Source: Salibacter halophilus (GTDB lineage Bacteria; Bacteroidota; Bacteroidia; Flavobacteriales_G; Salibacteraceae). From it: a stretch of 64,000 nt of DNA. The position numbers were made by a program, and so were the translations under genes. The DNA lies in assembly GCF_008806325.1 (NCBI RefSeq), contig NZ_WACR01000006.1:186001-250000 (forward strand), read 5' to 3'. Under the pieces are notes generated by a model. That model saw only the letters and a list, made by a program, of their open reading frames with translations, was not told the DNA's origin and did not search any database. Position 1 is the stretch's first letter. Every line of letters begins with the position of its first letter. Below, piece after piece: positions 18,501-27,447 of this stretch.

Positions 18501-19202
18501 TTAGCTGGTATATCTCAAAAACTCATTTCTGAGCGTGTCATTCTTTTTGAAGTCACCGCTGAAGTGAGATGTAATCGTTGAGCAATCTTTGTCTTCAATG
18601 CCACGCATGCTCACACACATGTGGTGTGCATCGATTACGACAGCCACATCTTCAGTTTTGAGAATGTTTTTGAGCGCCTCGGCAATTTGCTCAGTCAACC
18701 TCTCCTGAACTTGAGGGCGTTTTGAATAATAGCGAACGATGCGGTTTATCTTGGACAAACCTATAACATGACCATTTGAAATGTAGGCCACATGTGCTTT
18801 TCCGGTAATCGGAACAAAGTGGTGTTCGCAATGAGAATTCACGGTGATATTCTTTTCAACAAGCATTTCACCGTATTTGTATTTATTCTCAAAAAGTTTG
18901 ATAAGTGGCTTATTCTCTGGGTTCAAACCCTCAAAAATCTCTTTGATATACATTTTAGCTACACGATGAGGTGTGCCTTTTAGACTGTCGTCATTCAGAT
19001 CCATACCCATCGTTTTCATGATCTCTGTGAAGTGGTGTTCAATTTTTTGAATTTTCTCTTCATCAGTAAGATCAAAAGCATCACTTCTCAACGGAGTTTC
19101 TTTAGACGTACTCACATGCTCGTCACCAATACTCTCGATTTCCTCTTTCTCGTGTCCGTTTTTAGTCTCCGCTGTATTCAACAAAGTTTCTTGGAGTTTC
19201 AT
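18501..19202 (-). CDS. folE: GTP cyclohydrolase I
   Basis: A 233-residue type I GTP cyclohydrolase, converting GTP to 7,8-dihydroneopterin triphosphate. Zinc ligands lie in NSHCEHHFVPI and HHMCVSMRGI; ITSHFSG follows near the C-terminus. The N-terminal 50 residues (EKEEIESIGDEHVSTS) are an acidic extension. Its reading frame overlaps the upstream 6-PTP synthase by 41 bases in a different frame; no internal Met offers a shorter start before the conserved domain, so the overlap may be real. It is the last gene of the sigma-crt-pterin operon. Confidence 0.93.
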   Translation of the reverse strand: MKLQETLLNTAETKNGHEKEEIESIGDEHVSTSKETPLRSDAFDLTDEEKIQKIEHHFTEIMKTMGMDLNDDSLKGTPHRVAKMYIKEIFEGLNPENKPLIKLFENKYKYGEMLVEKNITVNSHCEHHFVPITGKAHVAYISNGHVIGLSKINRIVRYYSKRPQVQERLTEQIAEALKNILKTEDVAVVIDAHHMCVSMRGIEDKDCSTITSHFSGDFKKNDTLRNEFLRYTS

Positions 19203-19572
19203 AAAGTGTAACTTTTAACGCGAGTTCACTTTTAAGTTTGTCGCGAAGTTTATTCCAAATCACCACTACAATATTCTCAGCGGTGGGATTTAAATCTTTG
19301 AATTCTTTCGTATCGAGATTGAGGTTTTTGTGATCAAAAGGCTCCTCAACCTCTTCCTTAATCAGGTTTTTCAGCGTCTTGATATCGATAACATAACCCG
19401 TTTCTTTATCAATTTCTCCTGTTACAGAAACGACCAACTCATAATTGTGACCGTGGTAGTTTGGATTGTTGCACTTTCCAAAAACCTCTTTATTTCGGTC
19501 AGATCCCCATTCAGGGTTATGCAGCCTGTGGGCAGCATTAAAGTGAGCTTTTCTGTTTACGGTAACTTTCAC
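19162..19572 (-). CDS. 6-pyruvoyl-tetrahydropterin synthase (PTPS-II motif)
   Basis: A 136-residue tunnelling-fold enzyme. The zinc ligands are His15 (FNAAHRL), His40 and His42 (NYHGHNYEL). The catalytic Cys34 precedes HGH by five residues (CNNPNYHGH). CX5HGH is the signature described for PTPS-II, the tetrahydrobiopterin-type synthase; queuosine QueD has CX3HGH. With folE directly downstream, the pair would make 6-pyruvoyl-tetrahydropterin. A reductase for the last step is not in the window. It is 12 bases downstream of idi. Confidence 0.88.
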   Translation of the reverse strand: MKVTVNRKAHFNAAHRLHNPEWGSDRNKEVFGKCNNPNYHGHNYELVVSVTGEIDKETGYVIDIKTLKNLIKEEVEEPFDHKNLNLDTKEFKDLNPTAENIVVVIWNKLRDKLKSELALKVTLYETPRNFVEYSGD

Positions 19573-19584
19573 TGAATTATATTT

Positions 19585-20103
19585 TCACTTTTCAAGGTGG
19601 TTGTACACCTTTTCAATAGCCATCTTAAACCATTCGGTGTAAGAATCAGGCTCCTTATTAACGTCTTGCAACAAAGATTGTTGATCAATCCATTTATAAT
19701 TTTCAACTTCTTCAGGATTGATGTTGGGACTCCCGTTGAATCGGCCTAAAAACACATGATCGTATTCATGTTCACTCAACCCTTTATCGAGCTCTGCTTT
19801 GTAAGCAAATTCAAACGCTTTTTCTATTTCACAGTCAAATCCCATTTCCTCAATTAACCTACGATGCGCTGCTTCTTCATTCGTTTCTCCTTTTCGCGGG
19901 TGACTGCAACAAGCATTAGTCCATAAACCACCGGAGTGGTATTTATGTTTAGCTCTTTGATGGATCAACATTTCCCCTTTGTCATTGAACACAAAAACGG
20001 AAAAAGCTCTGTGGAGTAAGCCTTTTTCATGAGCCTCCATTTTTTCCATCAAACCTATCTCTTCGTCATTTTCATTGACGAGAATTACTTTTTCTTGACT
20101 CAA
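19585..20103 (-). CDS. idi: Isopentenyl-diphosphate delta-isomerase, type 1
   Basis: A Nudix-fold isomerase of about 172 residues that interconverts IPP and DMAPP, feeding carotenoid synthesis. Catalytic Cys lies in TNACCSHPRKGE, and the metal and acid residues in EEMGFDCEI and EHEYDHVFLG. The family normally begins just before EKVILVNENDEE, so I place the start at TTG 20103; the longer frame also begins with TTG (20142) and adds 13 unconserved residues. There is no ATG in frame. It sits between crtB and the PTPS gene. Confidence 0.9.
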   Translation of the reverse strand: MSQEKVILVNENDEEIGLMEKMEAHEKGLLHRAFSVFVFNDKGEMLIHQRAKHKYHSGGLWTNACCSHPRKGETNEEAAHRRLIEEMGFDCEIEKAFEFAYKAELDKGLSEHEYDHVFLGRFNGSPNINPEEVENYKWIDQQSLLQDVNKEPDSYTEWFKMAIEKVYNHLEK

Positions 20104-20168
20104 AGCTCGATATGCATTAGCGTTTTGTGGGAAAAATCCCAATGCAAAAGAAACAAATTCGCTTGAAA

Positions 20169-21005
20169 TTATAGAAGGTTGAAACTGTGCTGTACGTAAG
20201 ATCTCAACAGCAGGGCTAATTTTTTACTGTTTTGGATTCTAACGCGTTTATTCAGAATAGTATTGGTTGGCGTGTTTTGTATTTTTTTGAGTAGCGAATA
20301 AAAATATACGTAAGCCACATAAACACCAAAACTCGATGATTTAGGGAGCTTTTTAATCCCCTCAAACCCTACTTGAAAATCTTGCTTGATGTCTTCTTCA
20401 ATCTCTCTTTTGCATTCCTCGTTAAATTCCTTCATCTCAATACCCGGAAAATAAACTCTTCCCATTTCACAGTAATCTTCGTGTAAATCGCGGAGGAAGT
20501 TGATCTTTTGGAATGCAGAACCCAGTTTCATCGCATAAGGTTTTAGCTCATCATAAAGAGCTTTATCATTATTGACAAAAACCTTTAGGCACATCAAACC
20601 CACGACTTCCGCAGATCCTAAAATATATTCTTCGTACTTATCTTTTGAATATTGCTTTTTGTGCAAATCCATCTCCATGCTCTTGAGGAATGTGTCGATA
20701 AGTTCGAGGTCTATATCATAGGCTCTGACCGTTTGCTGGAATGAGTTGAGAATTGGGTTGAGCGAAATTCCTTCTTCAATTGCCTGATGTGTATCAGCCT
20801 TGAATTTGACCAGTAGATCATTTTTGTTGTAATCATGAAACGTATCCACGATTTCATCAGCAAAGCGAACAAATCCGTAAATTGAATAGATGGGGTCACG
20901 AAAATCCTTGTTCAAAAACAAAATGCCCAGCGAGAAAGAAGTGCTGTACTTCTTAGTCACCATTCGCGAACTCCTGATGCTGATTTCGTCAAATAAGGCT
21001 TTCAT
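20169..21005 (-). CDS. crtB: Phytoene synthase
   Basis: A 278-residue squalene/phytoene synthase that condenses two geranylgeranyl diphosphates. The first aspartate-rich site is FADEIVDTFHD near residue 50 and the second is INFLRDLHEDY near residue 168. Six bases downstream of crtI. The operon lacks a cyclase or hydroxylase in this window, so the end product (lycopene, zeaxanthin or other) cannot be told. Confidence 0.94.
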   Translation of the reverse strand: MKALFDEISIRSSRMVTKKYSTSFSLGILFLNKDFRDPIYSIYGFVRFADEIVDTFHDYNKNDLLVKFKADTHQAIEEGISLNPILNSFQQTVRAYDIDLELIDTFLKSMEMDLHKKQYSKDKYEEYILGSAEVVGLMCLKVFVNNDKALYDELKPYAMKLGSAFQKINFLRDLHEDYCEMGRVYFPGIEMKEFNEECKREIEEDIKQDFQVGFEGIKKLPKSSSFGVYVAYVYFYSLLKKIQNTPTNTILNKRVRIQNSKKLALLLRSYVQHSFNLL

Positions 21006-21011
21006 AATGTG

Positions 21012-22484
21012 TTAATTTATGCTCTTTGCAACTTCTTTGGCAACAACCTGCCCCGAGATTAAAGATGGTGGAACACCAGGCCCGGGAACTGTAAGTTGTC
21101 CAGTGAAGAGCAGGTTTTTTAATTTTTTACTGTGCATCGCAGGTTTTAAAATAGCAGTTTGCCTCAAAGTATTTGCTAATCCGTAAGCATTTCCTTTGAA
21201 GGCGTGGTAATCATTTTTAAAATCTTTGTGCGCGTAGCTTCTTTTATAAATAACAGAGTCGGCTATTTTTTGTTTTGTCAATCGCTCTAGCCTGTTCATT
21301 ACCAGTTCGTAGTAATGTTCTCTCATTTCCTCGCTGTCTTCGAGTCCGGGAGCAGTGGGTATTAATATAAAAAGATTTTCCTTTCCCTCCGGAGCAACTG
21401 TTTCATCCGTTACGCTTGGGGCGCACACATAGAAAAGCGGTTTTGATGGCCATTTTGGATCATCATAGATTTCTTTGGCATGAATCGTAAAATCTTCGTC
21501 AAAAAATAAATTGTGATGATTTAAGTTTTTGAGCTTTTTGTCAACGCCCAAATAAAATAAGAGTGAAGATGGAGCCATAGTCCTTTTGTCCCAATAATCT
21601 TCAGAGTAATTGCGGTATTGTTTATCCACGAGCTTTTGCTCTATGTGGTGGTAATCACCGGCACCAATAAAAACATCAGCATCGTAATGGTCAGAGCCGG
21701 AAACAGCGGAAGTGATTTTTCCATTTCGGTATTCAAATCGATCGATCTCAACCCCGGTTTCAATTTTCACGCCTTGTTCGCGGGCAATTTTTTCCATTGC
21801 CTCAACGATCCTGAACATTCCACCTTTAGGATACCAGGTTCCAAGCTTTAGATCGGCATAGTTCATCAAGCTGTATAAAGCAGGAGTACTTTGTGGTTTT
21901 GCTCCAAGGAAGAGTACAGGAAATTCTAGGAGTTCTATGAGTTTAGGATTTTTGAAGAGTTTTCTTATTTCACTGCTAATACTCTTGAAAAGATCCATTT
22001 TGAAAACTCCGGAGACAATCCTCCAATCTAGAAATTCTGTAAGTGATTTGCTGGGTTTGTACACCAAATCGTTAATTCCAACCTGGTATTTGTACTCAGC
22101 CTGACTGAGGAATTTTTTGAGGTTCTGACCACTACCTTCTTCAATCGATTCAAATAAATCGACTAGCTGTTCAAATTTAGCAGGAACGTCAACGTGATCG
22201 TTTTCGCCAAAGTGCACTCTATATCCGGGATCTAAACGCTCTAACTCATATAGATCACTTGTGGTGTAGCCAAATAGATTGTAGAACTTTTCAAAAACAT
22301 CGGGCATCCAATACCAGCTAGGCCCCATGTCAAATGTGAATCCGTTTACTTTGAATTGACGAGCTCTACCGCCAATTGATTCGTTTTTTTCCAGTATGGT
22401 TACATCGTAACCTTCTTTCGCCAGGCAGGCTGCAGAGGAGAGGCCGGCAAAACCTCCTCCAATGACGATTACTTTCTTATTCAA
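21012..22484 (-). CDS. crtI: Phytoene desaturase
   Basis: A 490-residue FAD-dependent CrtI-type desaturase. The dinucleotide-binding motif is VIGGGFAGLSSAACLA at the N-terminus, with GGRARQF. The C-terminal bacterial-type signature is TGQLTVPGPGVPPSLISG. It introduces double bases bonds into phytoene at the membrane, giving the coloured carotenoid backbone. Two bases separate it from the ECF sigma stop, implying co-transcription. Motif sites at 21689 and 22121. Confidence 0.94.
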   Translation of the reverse strand: MNKKVIVIGGGFAGLSSAACLAKEGYDVTILEKNESIGGRARQFKVNGFTFDMGPSWYWMPDVFEKFYNLFGYTTSDLYELERLDPGYRVHFGENDHVDVPAKFEQLVDLFESIEEGSGQNLKKFLSQAEYKYQVGINDLVYKPSKSLTEFLDWRIVSGVFKMDLFKSISSEIRKLFKNPKLIELLEFPVLFLGAKPQSTPALYSLMNYADLKLGTWYPKGGMFRIVEAMEKIAREQGVKIETGVEIDRFEYRNGKITSAVSGSDHYDADVFIGAGDYHHIEQKLVDKQYRNYSEDYWDKRTMAPSSLLFYLGVDKKLKNLNHHNLFFDEDFTIHAKEIYDDPKWPSKPLFYVCAPSVTDETVAPEGKENLFILIPTAPGLEDSEEMREHYYELVMNRLERLTKQKIADSVIYKRSYAHKDFKNDYHAFKGNAYGLANTLRQTAILKPAMHSKKLKNLLFTGQLTVPGPGVPPSLISGQVVAKEVAKSIN

Positions 22485-22486
22485 TG

Positions 22487-22990
22487 TTATCGATAGTCTT
22501 TTAATACATCCATCAATTTCTTTCTAGCTAAAAAGATACGACTTTTTACTGTTCCGATTGGAAGGTTGAGTTCATCAGCAATTTCTTTGTATTTAAATCC
22601 CTGATAATGCATTTCGAAAGGTACTCGATACTCATCTTCTAAAGCGCTGACTTTTTTCTTGATCTCTTTGTATGCATAGGTTGTCTCCGGAGCATTTTTA
22701 TCGCTCTTGGGAGCCGCATTCAAATAGTAAAGATCTTCAGTTTTATCAATAATTGTATTGGCTTTTACGGCTCTCCTGTAATTATTGATAAAAGTATTTT
22801 TCATGATGGTATACGCCCATGCCTTGAGATTAGTTCTTTCCTTGAACTTGTCTTTGTAAGCAATAGCCTTAACCATTGTTTCCTGAAGCAAGTCGTTTGC
22901 ATCTTCTTGATTTGATGTTAACTGTAGGGCGAAATAGTTTAGTGGTCTTCTCAAAGAAAGAAGTTCTTTATTGAAATTATACTTAGACAT
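22487..22990 (-). CDS. ECF-type sigma-70 factor
   Basis: A 167-residue ECF sigma factor. Region 2 (ANDLLQETMVKAIAYKD ... LKAWAYTIMKNTFINNYRR) and region 4 (GFKYKEIADELNLPIGTVKS) are both intact. It is the first gene of the crt operon, and no anti-sigma gene is adjacent. Control is probably at transcription by the CarH-like regulator next door, as its promoter region carries repeated TTTGTTTAA sites. In myxobacteria an ECF factor likewise controls light-induced carotenoids, but by a different circuit. Confidence 0.92.
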   Translation of the reverse strand: MSKYNFNKELLSLRRPLNYFALQLTSNQEDANDLLQETMVKAIAYKDKFKERTNLKAWAYTIMKNTFINNYRRAVKANTIIDKTEDLYYLNAAPKSDKNAPETTYAYKEIKKKVSALEDEYRVPFEMHYQGFKYKEIADELNLPIGTVKSRIFLARKKLMDVLKDYR

Positions 22991-22997
22991 AATCTAT

Positions 22998-23099
22998 ATT
23001 GTTTAATGTTTCTCTCAAAAGTTTAAACAAACATAGATAAAAATATTTGTCGCTACACAAGTTTGTTTAATTATTTTTAAAAATAGTTAAACAAAAATA
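22998..23099 (-). promoter_or_regulatory. Promoter/operator region of the sigma-crt operon
   Basis: Four near-identical 9-mers occur: TTGTTTAAT at 22999-23007, TTAAACAAA at 23023-23031, TTTGTTTAA at 23062-23070, and TTAAACAAA at 23088-23096. On the minus strand the -7 boxes TATGTTTG (23028-23035) and TATTTTTG (23092-23099) overlap the second and fourth copies. This arrangement fits repressor sites that block the operon promoter. Confidence 0.55.
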
Positions 23100-23149
23100 C
23101 TAATACTGTCTATAAGCTTTGATTATAGAGCCCTAAAGGAAATTGAGAT

Positions 23150-24037
23150 TTACTTGATTAATTCCAGGAGCTTATCGATTGAATTGAGTATAGTGAGATT
23201 TGCCGGGAGGTCAACATTCTCAAGTAACTCAGGCCGAGAGCCAACCCACAGTTTTTTTGTTCCAAAATCGCTGTGAAGTTTTTCTATATACTCTCCGGCA
23301 TTGTTAGGTTGAATGCTGGTAACAAAGAAAGTGAGTAATATATCAGGATTGGCGATTTTACTAACTTTCAGCAAATCAGTGTAAGGAACATTTTGTCCAA
23401 GATAATAGGTTTTGAAACCTTCTTTACGAATAAAATACTGTGCAACAAGGAGTCCTAATTCGTGCAATTCGTCTTCTGGCAAGAATAAAACAACCTTTTC
23501 TTCTCGCTCAGGTTTAGTGGGCAAACGGTCAATTTCAACAATGACTTTTTGCCTGATGAGATTTGAAATAAAATGTTCCTGAGCGGGGTTGATCTCATTA
23601 ATGCCCCACATGATTCCAACTTTTTCTAAAAACGGATAAATGATTTTAGAAAGTGTTTGATAAAAGCCAACCTCGGTCAATGCCGAGATGTAGATATTGT
23701 TGAACCGCGATTCATCCAGTTCAATCATGGAAACTGTTAAGCCGTTAACCTTGTGCTCATTGGCCAGGTCACGGGCTTTGGATTGTTCGAGTAAGTGTTT
23801 TTCTATTTCACGATTTAGTTCGTCATCTGTCATGTGGCTGATACGGGATATTTTAAACCCCAATCCCAGCAAAATCGACACATTTAAGATAAACTTTAGT
23901 TGATCATCATCGTAAAATCTGATATTTGTATCGGTGCGTTGGGGTTCTAATAAACCGTATCGCTTCTCCCATATACGAATGGTGTGAGCCTTTACGCCTG
24001 ATAGTTTTTCCAGATCTTTGATCGAATATCGTGACAA
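23150..24037 (-). CDS. MerR-family regulator with cobalamin-binding domain (CarH/LitR-like)
   Basis: A 295-residue regulator. An N-terminal MerR winged helix (YSIKDLEKLSGVKAHTIRIW) is followed by a helical-bundle and a B12-binding Rossmann domain. The adenosylcobalamin photoreceptor motif Wx9EH is present (Trp144, Glu154, His155), as is ExHxxG (DELHELG, His192 as lower axial ligand). The residue after the Trp is Gly where Thermus CarH has the light-ligated His132. TTG 24037 is preferred over TTG 24085 because a -7 box TAAGTTTG (24073-24080) lies between them and homologues begin SRYSIKDLE. Role inferred: light-relieved repression of the adjacent carotenoid operon and of itself. Confidence 0.85.
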   Translation of the reverse strand: MSRYSIKDLEKLSGVKAHTIRIWEKRYGLLEPQRTDTNIRFYDDDQLKFILNVSILLGLGFKISRISHMTDDELNREIEKHLLEQSKARDLANEHKVNGLTVSMIELDESRFNNIYISALTEVGFYQTLSKIIYPFLEKVGIMWGINEINPAQEHFISNLIRQKVIVEIDRLPTKPEREEKVVLFLPEDELHELGLLVAQYFIRKEGFKTYYLGQNVPYTDLLKVSKIANPDILLTFFVTSIQPNNAGEYIEKLHSDFGTKKLWVGSRPELLENVDLPANLTILNSIDKLLELIK

Positions 24038-24042
24038 AACAA

Positions 24043-24086
24043 TTGGTTTAATTTGTTTAACTAATGGAGCTGCAAACTTAAACAAC
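24043..24086 (-). promoter_or_regulatory. Promoter and operator-like repeats of the CarH-like gene
   Basis: The -7 box TAAGTTTG is at 24073-24080 (minus). Repeats resembling those before the sigma gene are TTTGTTTAA (24052-24060), TTGGTTTAA (24043-24051) and TTAAACAAC (24078-24086), the last overlapping the -7 box. This suggests autoregulation. Confidence 0.5.
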
Positions 24087-24122
24087 GAGATTGATTAGGA
24101 ATGGTTCTGACCGAAATAAAAA

Positions 24123-25928
24123 ATGAACAAAACGGATAAAATAAAACGAACGCTTGAAAATTTACCTCAAAAACCGGGGGTTTACCAGTTTTTTGATGCA
24201 AATGGTAAAATCATTTATGTGGGCAAAGCAAAAAAGCTGAAAAACAGAGTTTCGTCTTATTTCAATAAAAACCGCTATGACAGCGGTAAAACGCTGCTTT
24301 TGGTAAGGAAAATTGATGCAGTTGATTACATCGTGGTAGATACTGAGTACGATGCTCTTTTGCTGGAAAACTCTCTAATCAAAAAGCACCAGCCACGCTA
24401 CAACATTCAATTGCGTGATGATAAAACGTATCCGTTTATTTGCATTAAAAATGAGCCTTTTCCGCGAGTTTTTGCCACACGGAACGTCATTAAAGACGGT
24501 TCTGAATATTACGGGCCATACGCATCAGTGAGGATGATGCGCACTATTTTGGATCTCATTCACCGCATGTACAAAACGCGTACTTGCTCGTTGAATCTCA
24601 CTGAGGATAATATCAAGTCAGGTAAGTTTCGTATTTGTTTGGAATATCACATTGGTAATTGTCTTGGTCCTTGCGAAAACAAGCAGAGCGAAGAAGACTA
24701 CAACAAAAGCATTTCACACATTAGGCAAATCATTAAAGGAGATATTAAAAATGTGATTGGTCATCTCGAAGATCAGATGGAGGAACATGCTCAAAATCTG
24801 GAATTTGAACTTGCTCAGGAAACCAAAAAACGAATCGAAATATTAGAAAAGTACCAATCGCGTTCAACGGTTGTAAACCCCAGAATTCACAATGTAGATG
24901 TTTTTTCCATCATTTCAGATGGTGACTTCGGCTATGTCAATTTCATGAAAATCAATAGTGGTGCTATTATTCAGAGCCACACGGTTGAGGTGAAACGCAA
25001 ATTGGATGAGTCACCGGCAGAGATGCTGGAACTCATAATCGGTTCAATGCGTGAGCGATTCAAAAGTACTTCACGAGATATTTATGTATCTGAACCGCTA
25101 GAGCTGGAAATTCCCAATGTTCAGATCCACGTTCCGCAGCGAGGTGACAAAAAGAAACTCGTTGATTTGAGTAGGAAAAACGCGCGGTATTACATGAAGG
25201 ACAGGCACAAGCAAATTGAACGCGTAGATCCTGACAGGCACGTAAAACGCCTGATGGCTCAAATGAAAAAGGATTTGCGCATGACAGAAGAGCCTCGCCA
25301 CATCGAATGTTTTGATAACTCCAATTTTCAGGGCTCTTTTCCGGTATCGGCCTGTGTTGTTTTTAAAGATGGCAAACCGAGTAAAAGAGATTACAGGCAT
25401 TTCAACATCAAAACAGTTGAAGGCCCTAATGACTTTGCTTCGATGGAAGAAGCTGTTTACAGGCGTTACAGGCGATTGTTAGATGAAGGCGAAAAGCTTC
25501 CGCAATTGATTGTTATTGATGGTGGAAAAGGTCAGCTAAGTGCATCTGTGAAAGCATTGAAAAGACTGGGGATTGAAAAGGAATTGACCATTGTGGGGAT
25601 TGCCAAAAAACTCGAAGAAATATTTTTCCCGGGAGATTCTATTCCCATCTTTCTCGATAAGCGATCAGAGACATTAAAAGTGATTCAAAACTTGAGAAAC
25701 GAAGCTCACCGTTTTGGTATCACATTCCACAGGAACAAGCGCAGTAAAGCTGCTGTTGGATCTGAGCTTGAAAGAATAAAAGGGATTGGAGAAAAAACAG
25801 CCCAGGAATTACTTCGTGAATTTAAATCAGTAAAGCAAGTGAAAAAAGCCTCTTTGAGCCAATTGCAGTTTGTAGTTGGCGAGAGCAAAGGAAAAGTAGT
25901 TTACGACTACTTCAACTCTAAAAAATGA
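24123..25928 (+). CDS. uvrC: UvrABC excinuclease subunit C
   Basis: A 601-residue nucleotide-excision-repair nuclease. The order is an N-terminal GIY-YIG nuclease (KPGVYQFFDANG ... YVGKAKKLKNRV) for the 3' incision, a Cys-containing region, a UVR motif (about 205-240), an RNase H-like nuclease (ECFDNSNFQG) for the 5' incision, and tandem helix-hairpin-helix motifs (IKGIGEKTAQELL). Length is normal. A GGTCAGADCC site lies in its leader at 24103. It overlaps the convergent sensor gene by 11 bases. Its position next to a light-sensing regulator could be chance. Confidence 0.96.
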   Translation: MNKTDKIKRTLENLPQKPGVYQFFDANGKIIYVGKAKKLKNRVSSYFNKNRYDSGKTLLLVRKIDAVDYIVVDTEYDALLLENSLIKKHQPRYNIQLRDDKTYPFICIKNEPFPRVFATRNVIKDGSEYYGPYASVRMMRTILDLIHRMYKTRTCSLNLTEDNIKSGKFRICLEYHIGNCLGPCENKQSEEDYNKSISHIRQIIKGDIKNVIGHLEDQMEEHAQNLEFELAQETKKRIEILEKYQSRSTVVNPRIHNVDVFSIISDGDFGYVNFMKINSGAIIQSHTVEVKRKLDESPAEMLELIIGSMRERFKSTSRDIYVSEPLELEIPNVQIHVPQRGDKKKLVDLSRKNARYYMKDRHKQIERVDPDRHVKRLMAQMKKDLRMTEEPRHIECFDNSNFQGSFPVSACVVFKDGKPSKRDYRHFNIKTVEGPNDFASMEEAVYRRYRRLLDEGEKLPQLIVIDGGKGQLSASVKALKRLGIEKELTIVGIAKKLEEIFFPGDSIPIFLDKRSETLKVIQNLRNEAHRFGITFHRNKRSKAAVGSELERIKGIGEKTAQELLREFKSVKQVKKASLSQLQFVVGESKGKVVYDYFNSKK

Positions 25929-27342
25929 TTTTTGGCGACTGCCAGGTGAAGGAAATAATGAGTTTGTTATTTGAAATCACTGGCTCTTCAAAACTACCGC
26001 CCTGCTTGGTTGCTAACCTTTGTGCGATCGAGAGCTGAGGTATCTTTTTACCATCATCGAGTGTGCGTACCCTGGTAAGATTGTTAGTTGTATCGGTTTT
26101 CCCTGATGGTACCTCAATGATAAAACGCAACAACTCTGTTTCAACAAGGCTACATCTTATTTTGATTGATCCCGGTTCACGGTGTTCGTATTCATTCAGT
26201 ATAAAATGAATGATATTCGTGAAACAGGTGTAAAACTGAACTGTTGAAATTTGAGCAGTAGGCAATTCATCAAGCACTTCAAATGAATCTATTTCGTGTT
26301 TATTCTCTTCGATGATCTCGCCCAGTATTGTTGCTAGGTAAATGTTTTCAAGCTCAGTCTCTGAAGGCTCAAGATCGAGATTTTTAAGTTTTTTCAGCGT
26401 CTCTTTCAATTGTTCAACCCGAGATTTAAAAGAAGAAATCTCTTTTCCCTTCTCATTCCCCTGAGAAATGGACTTAACTTTTTCAGAAAGAGCTTTTACA
26501 GTTGGTGTCAAAACCTGTATCACGGCATTGACATAAATTGAAGTTTCCTGTCTCGATCTCGATAACTCTTCATTTTGTTCGCTGAGGCTATTGTAAACAT
26601 TCGTCAACTTTTGATCGAGGAAACGCACTCTCTTCTCCGTTTTTTTGTGAGCTTGCTTTTCATCACCCAATTCAGTTTTGAGGTGCGTAAGTTCATCCTG
26701 TATAGTTCTCAACTTATCGGTTCTGTTGCTCAATTTTCTTGAAATCCAAACAATGACGATAATCAACAACCCCAATGTAGCTATAAATGAAACAGTCAGC
26801 AGGTTCCACAATGAATCGTGCATTTTCTCGCTCTCATCCTTAAGAATAGACTTGAGCTCTTTTTGCTTGTGAATCATTGATGTTTTTTCACGTGCAATTT
26901 GATCAAGAGCAATCATTTGGTCAGATCCTGAGAGCTCTTCATTGGTCAGAACCTGAAGAGCGCTGCTCACGAGTCTCAGGTTAGTTGATAGCGTATCCAG
27001 GTTTGACAGGTAAACTTCCCTGTTCTGTTTTTCAGATATAAAGGCGAGGTTAGATGTATCAACCGATAATCGATCGGGGATGGATGCTAGAGATTGGTCA
27101 TTAACGAATTGCCTGGCTAACTTTTTGATTTTTGCTGTGTCTGTGTAGTGTATTGTTGTTAAAGGTGTTAGAGAGTTTTGGAAATTTTCAAGAGAGTAAA
27201 CATTCTCTAATTGTTGATCGAGTGAGTCATGGTTTTTTTGGAAAGTGTTCAGTCTTGTCATCACTTGCCAAAAGATGAATCCAAGGGCTATAAATGTTAT
27301 AGCAATTACAAGCGTTTCCGGATTGATGTATTTTCTTTTCAT
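25918..27342 (-). CDS. Membrane sensor protein with degenerate kinase-like ATPase end
   Basis: A 474-residue protein. Two membrane segments (VIAITFIALGFIFWQV near 15 and TVSFIATLGLLIIVIVWIS near 190) flank a periplasmic helical domain. A coiled coil (about 215-305) follows, and the C-terminus resembles a HATPase end (LSIAQRLATKQGGSFE). No H-box and no complete N-, G1 or G2 boxes were found, so phosphotransfer is doubtful. It could be a chemosensory-like adaptor or a decayed kinase. Two motif sites lie 16 bases apart (26919, 26944), the closest direct pair in the window. Confidence 0.75.
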   Translation of the reverse strand: MKRKYINPETLVIAITFIALGFIFWQVMTRLNTFQKNHDSLDQQLENVYSLENFQNSLTPLTTIHYTDTAKIKKLARQFVNDQSLASIPDRLSVDTSNLAFISEKQNREVYLSNLDTLSTNLRLVSSALQVLTNEELSGSDQMIALDQIAREKTSMIHKQKELKSILKDESEKMHDSLWNLLTVSFIATLGLLIIVIVWISRKLSNRTDKLRTIQDELTHLKTELGDEKQAHKKTEKRVRFLDQKLTNVYNSLSEQNEELSRSRQETSIYVNAVIQVLTPTVKALSEKVKSISQGNEKGKEISSFKSRVEQLKETLKKLKNLDLEPSETELENIYLATILGEIIEENKHEIDSFEVLDELPTAQISTVQFYTCFTNIIHFILNEYEHREPGSIKIRCSLVETELLRFIIEVPSGKTDTTNNLTRVRTLDDGKKIPQLSIAQRLATKQGGSFEEPVISNNKLIISFTWQSPKIIF

Positions 27343-27447
27343 AGCTAGCAGTTGGCAAATTAGCTAATTGATTGATATCTGAACACGACTAATTAAATAA
27401 ACATTTCTCAAAGTAATATCACAAATCAATTCGCTACTTTCGTTTTT

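Noticed and set aside
19162-19572. Naming the PTPS homologue queD
   Set aside because: The Cys to HGH spacing is five residues, the PTPS-II form, and folE is adjacent; queuosine genes are not seen nearby.
25918-27342. Functional histidine kinase
   Set aside because: No H-box, N-box or full glycine boxes; only a HATPase-like tail is visible.
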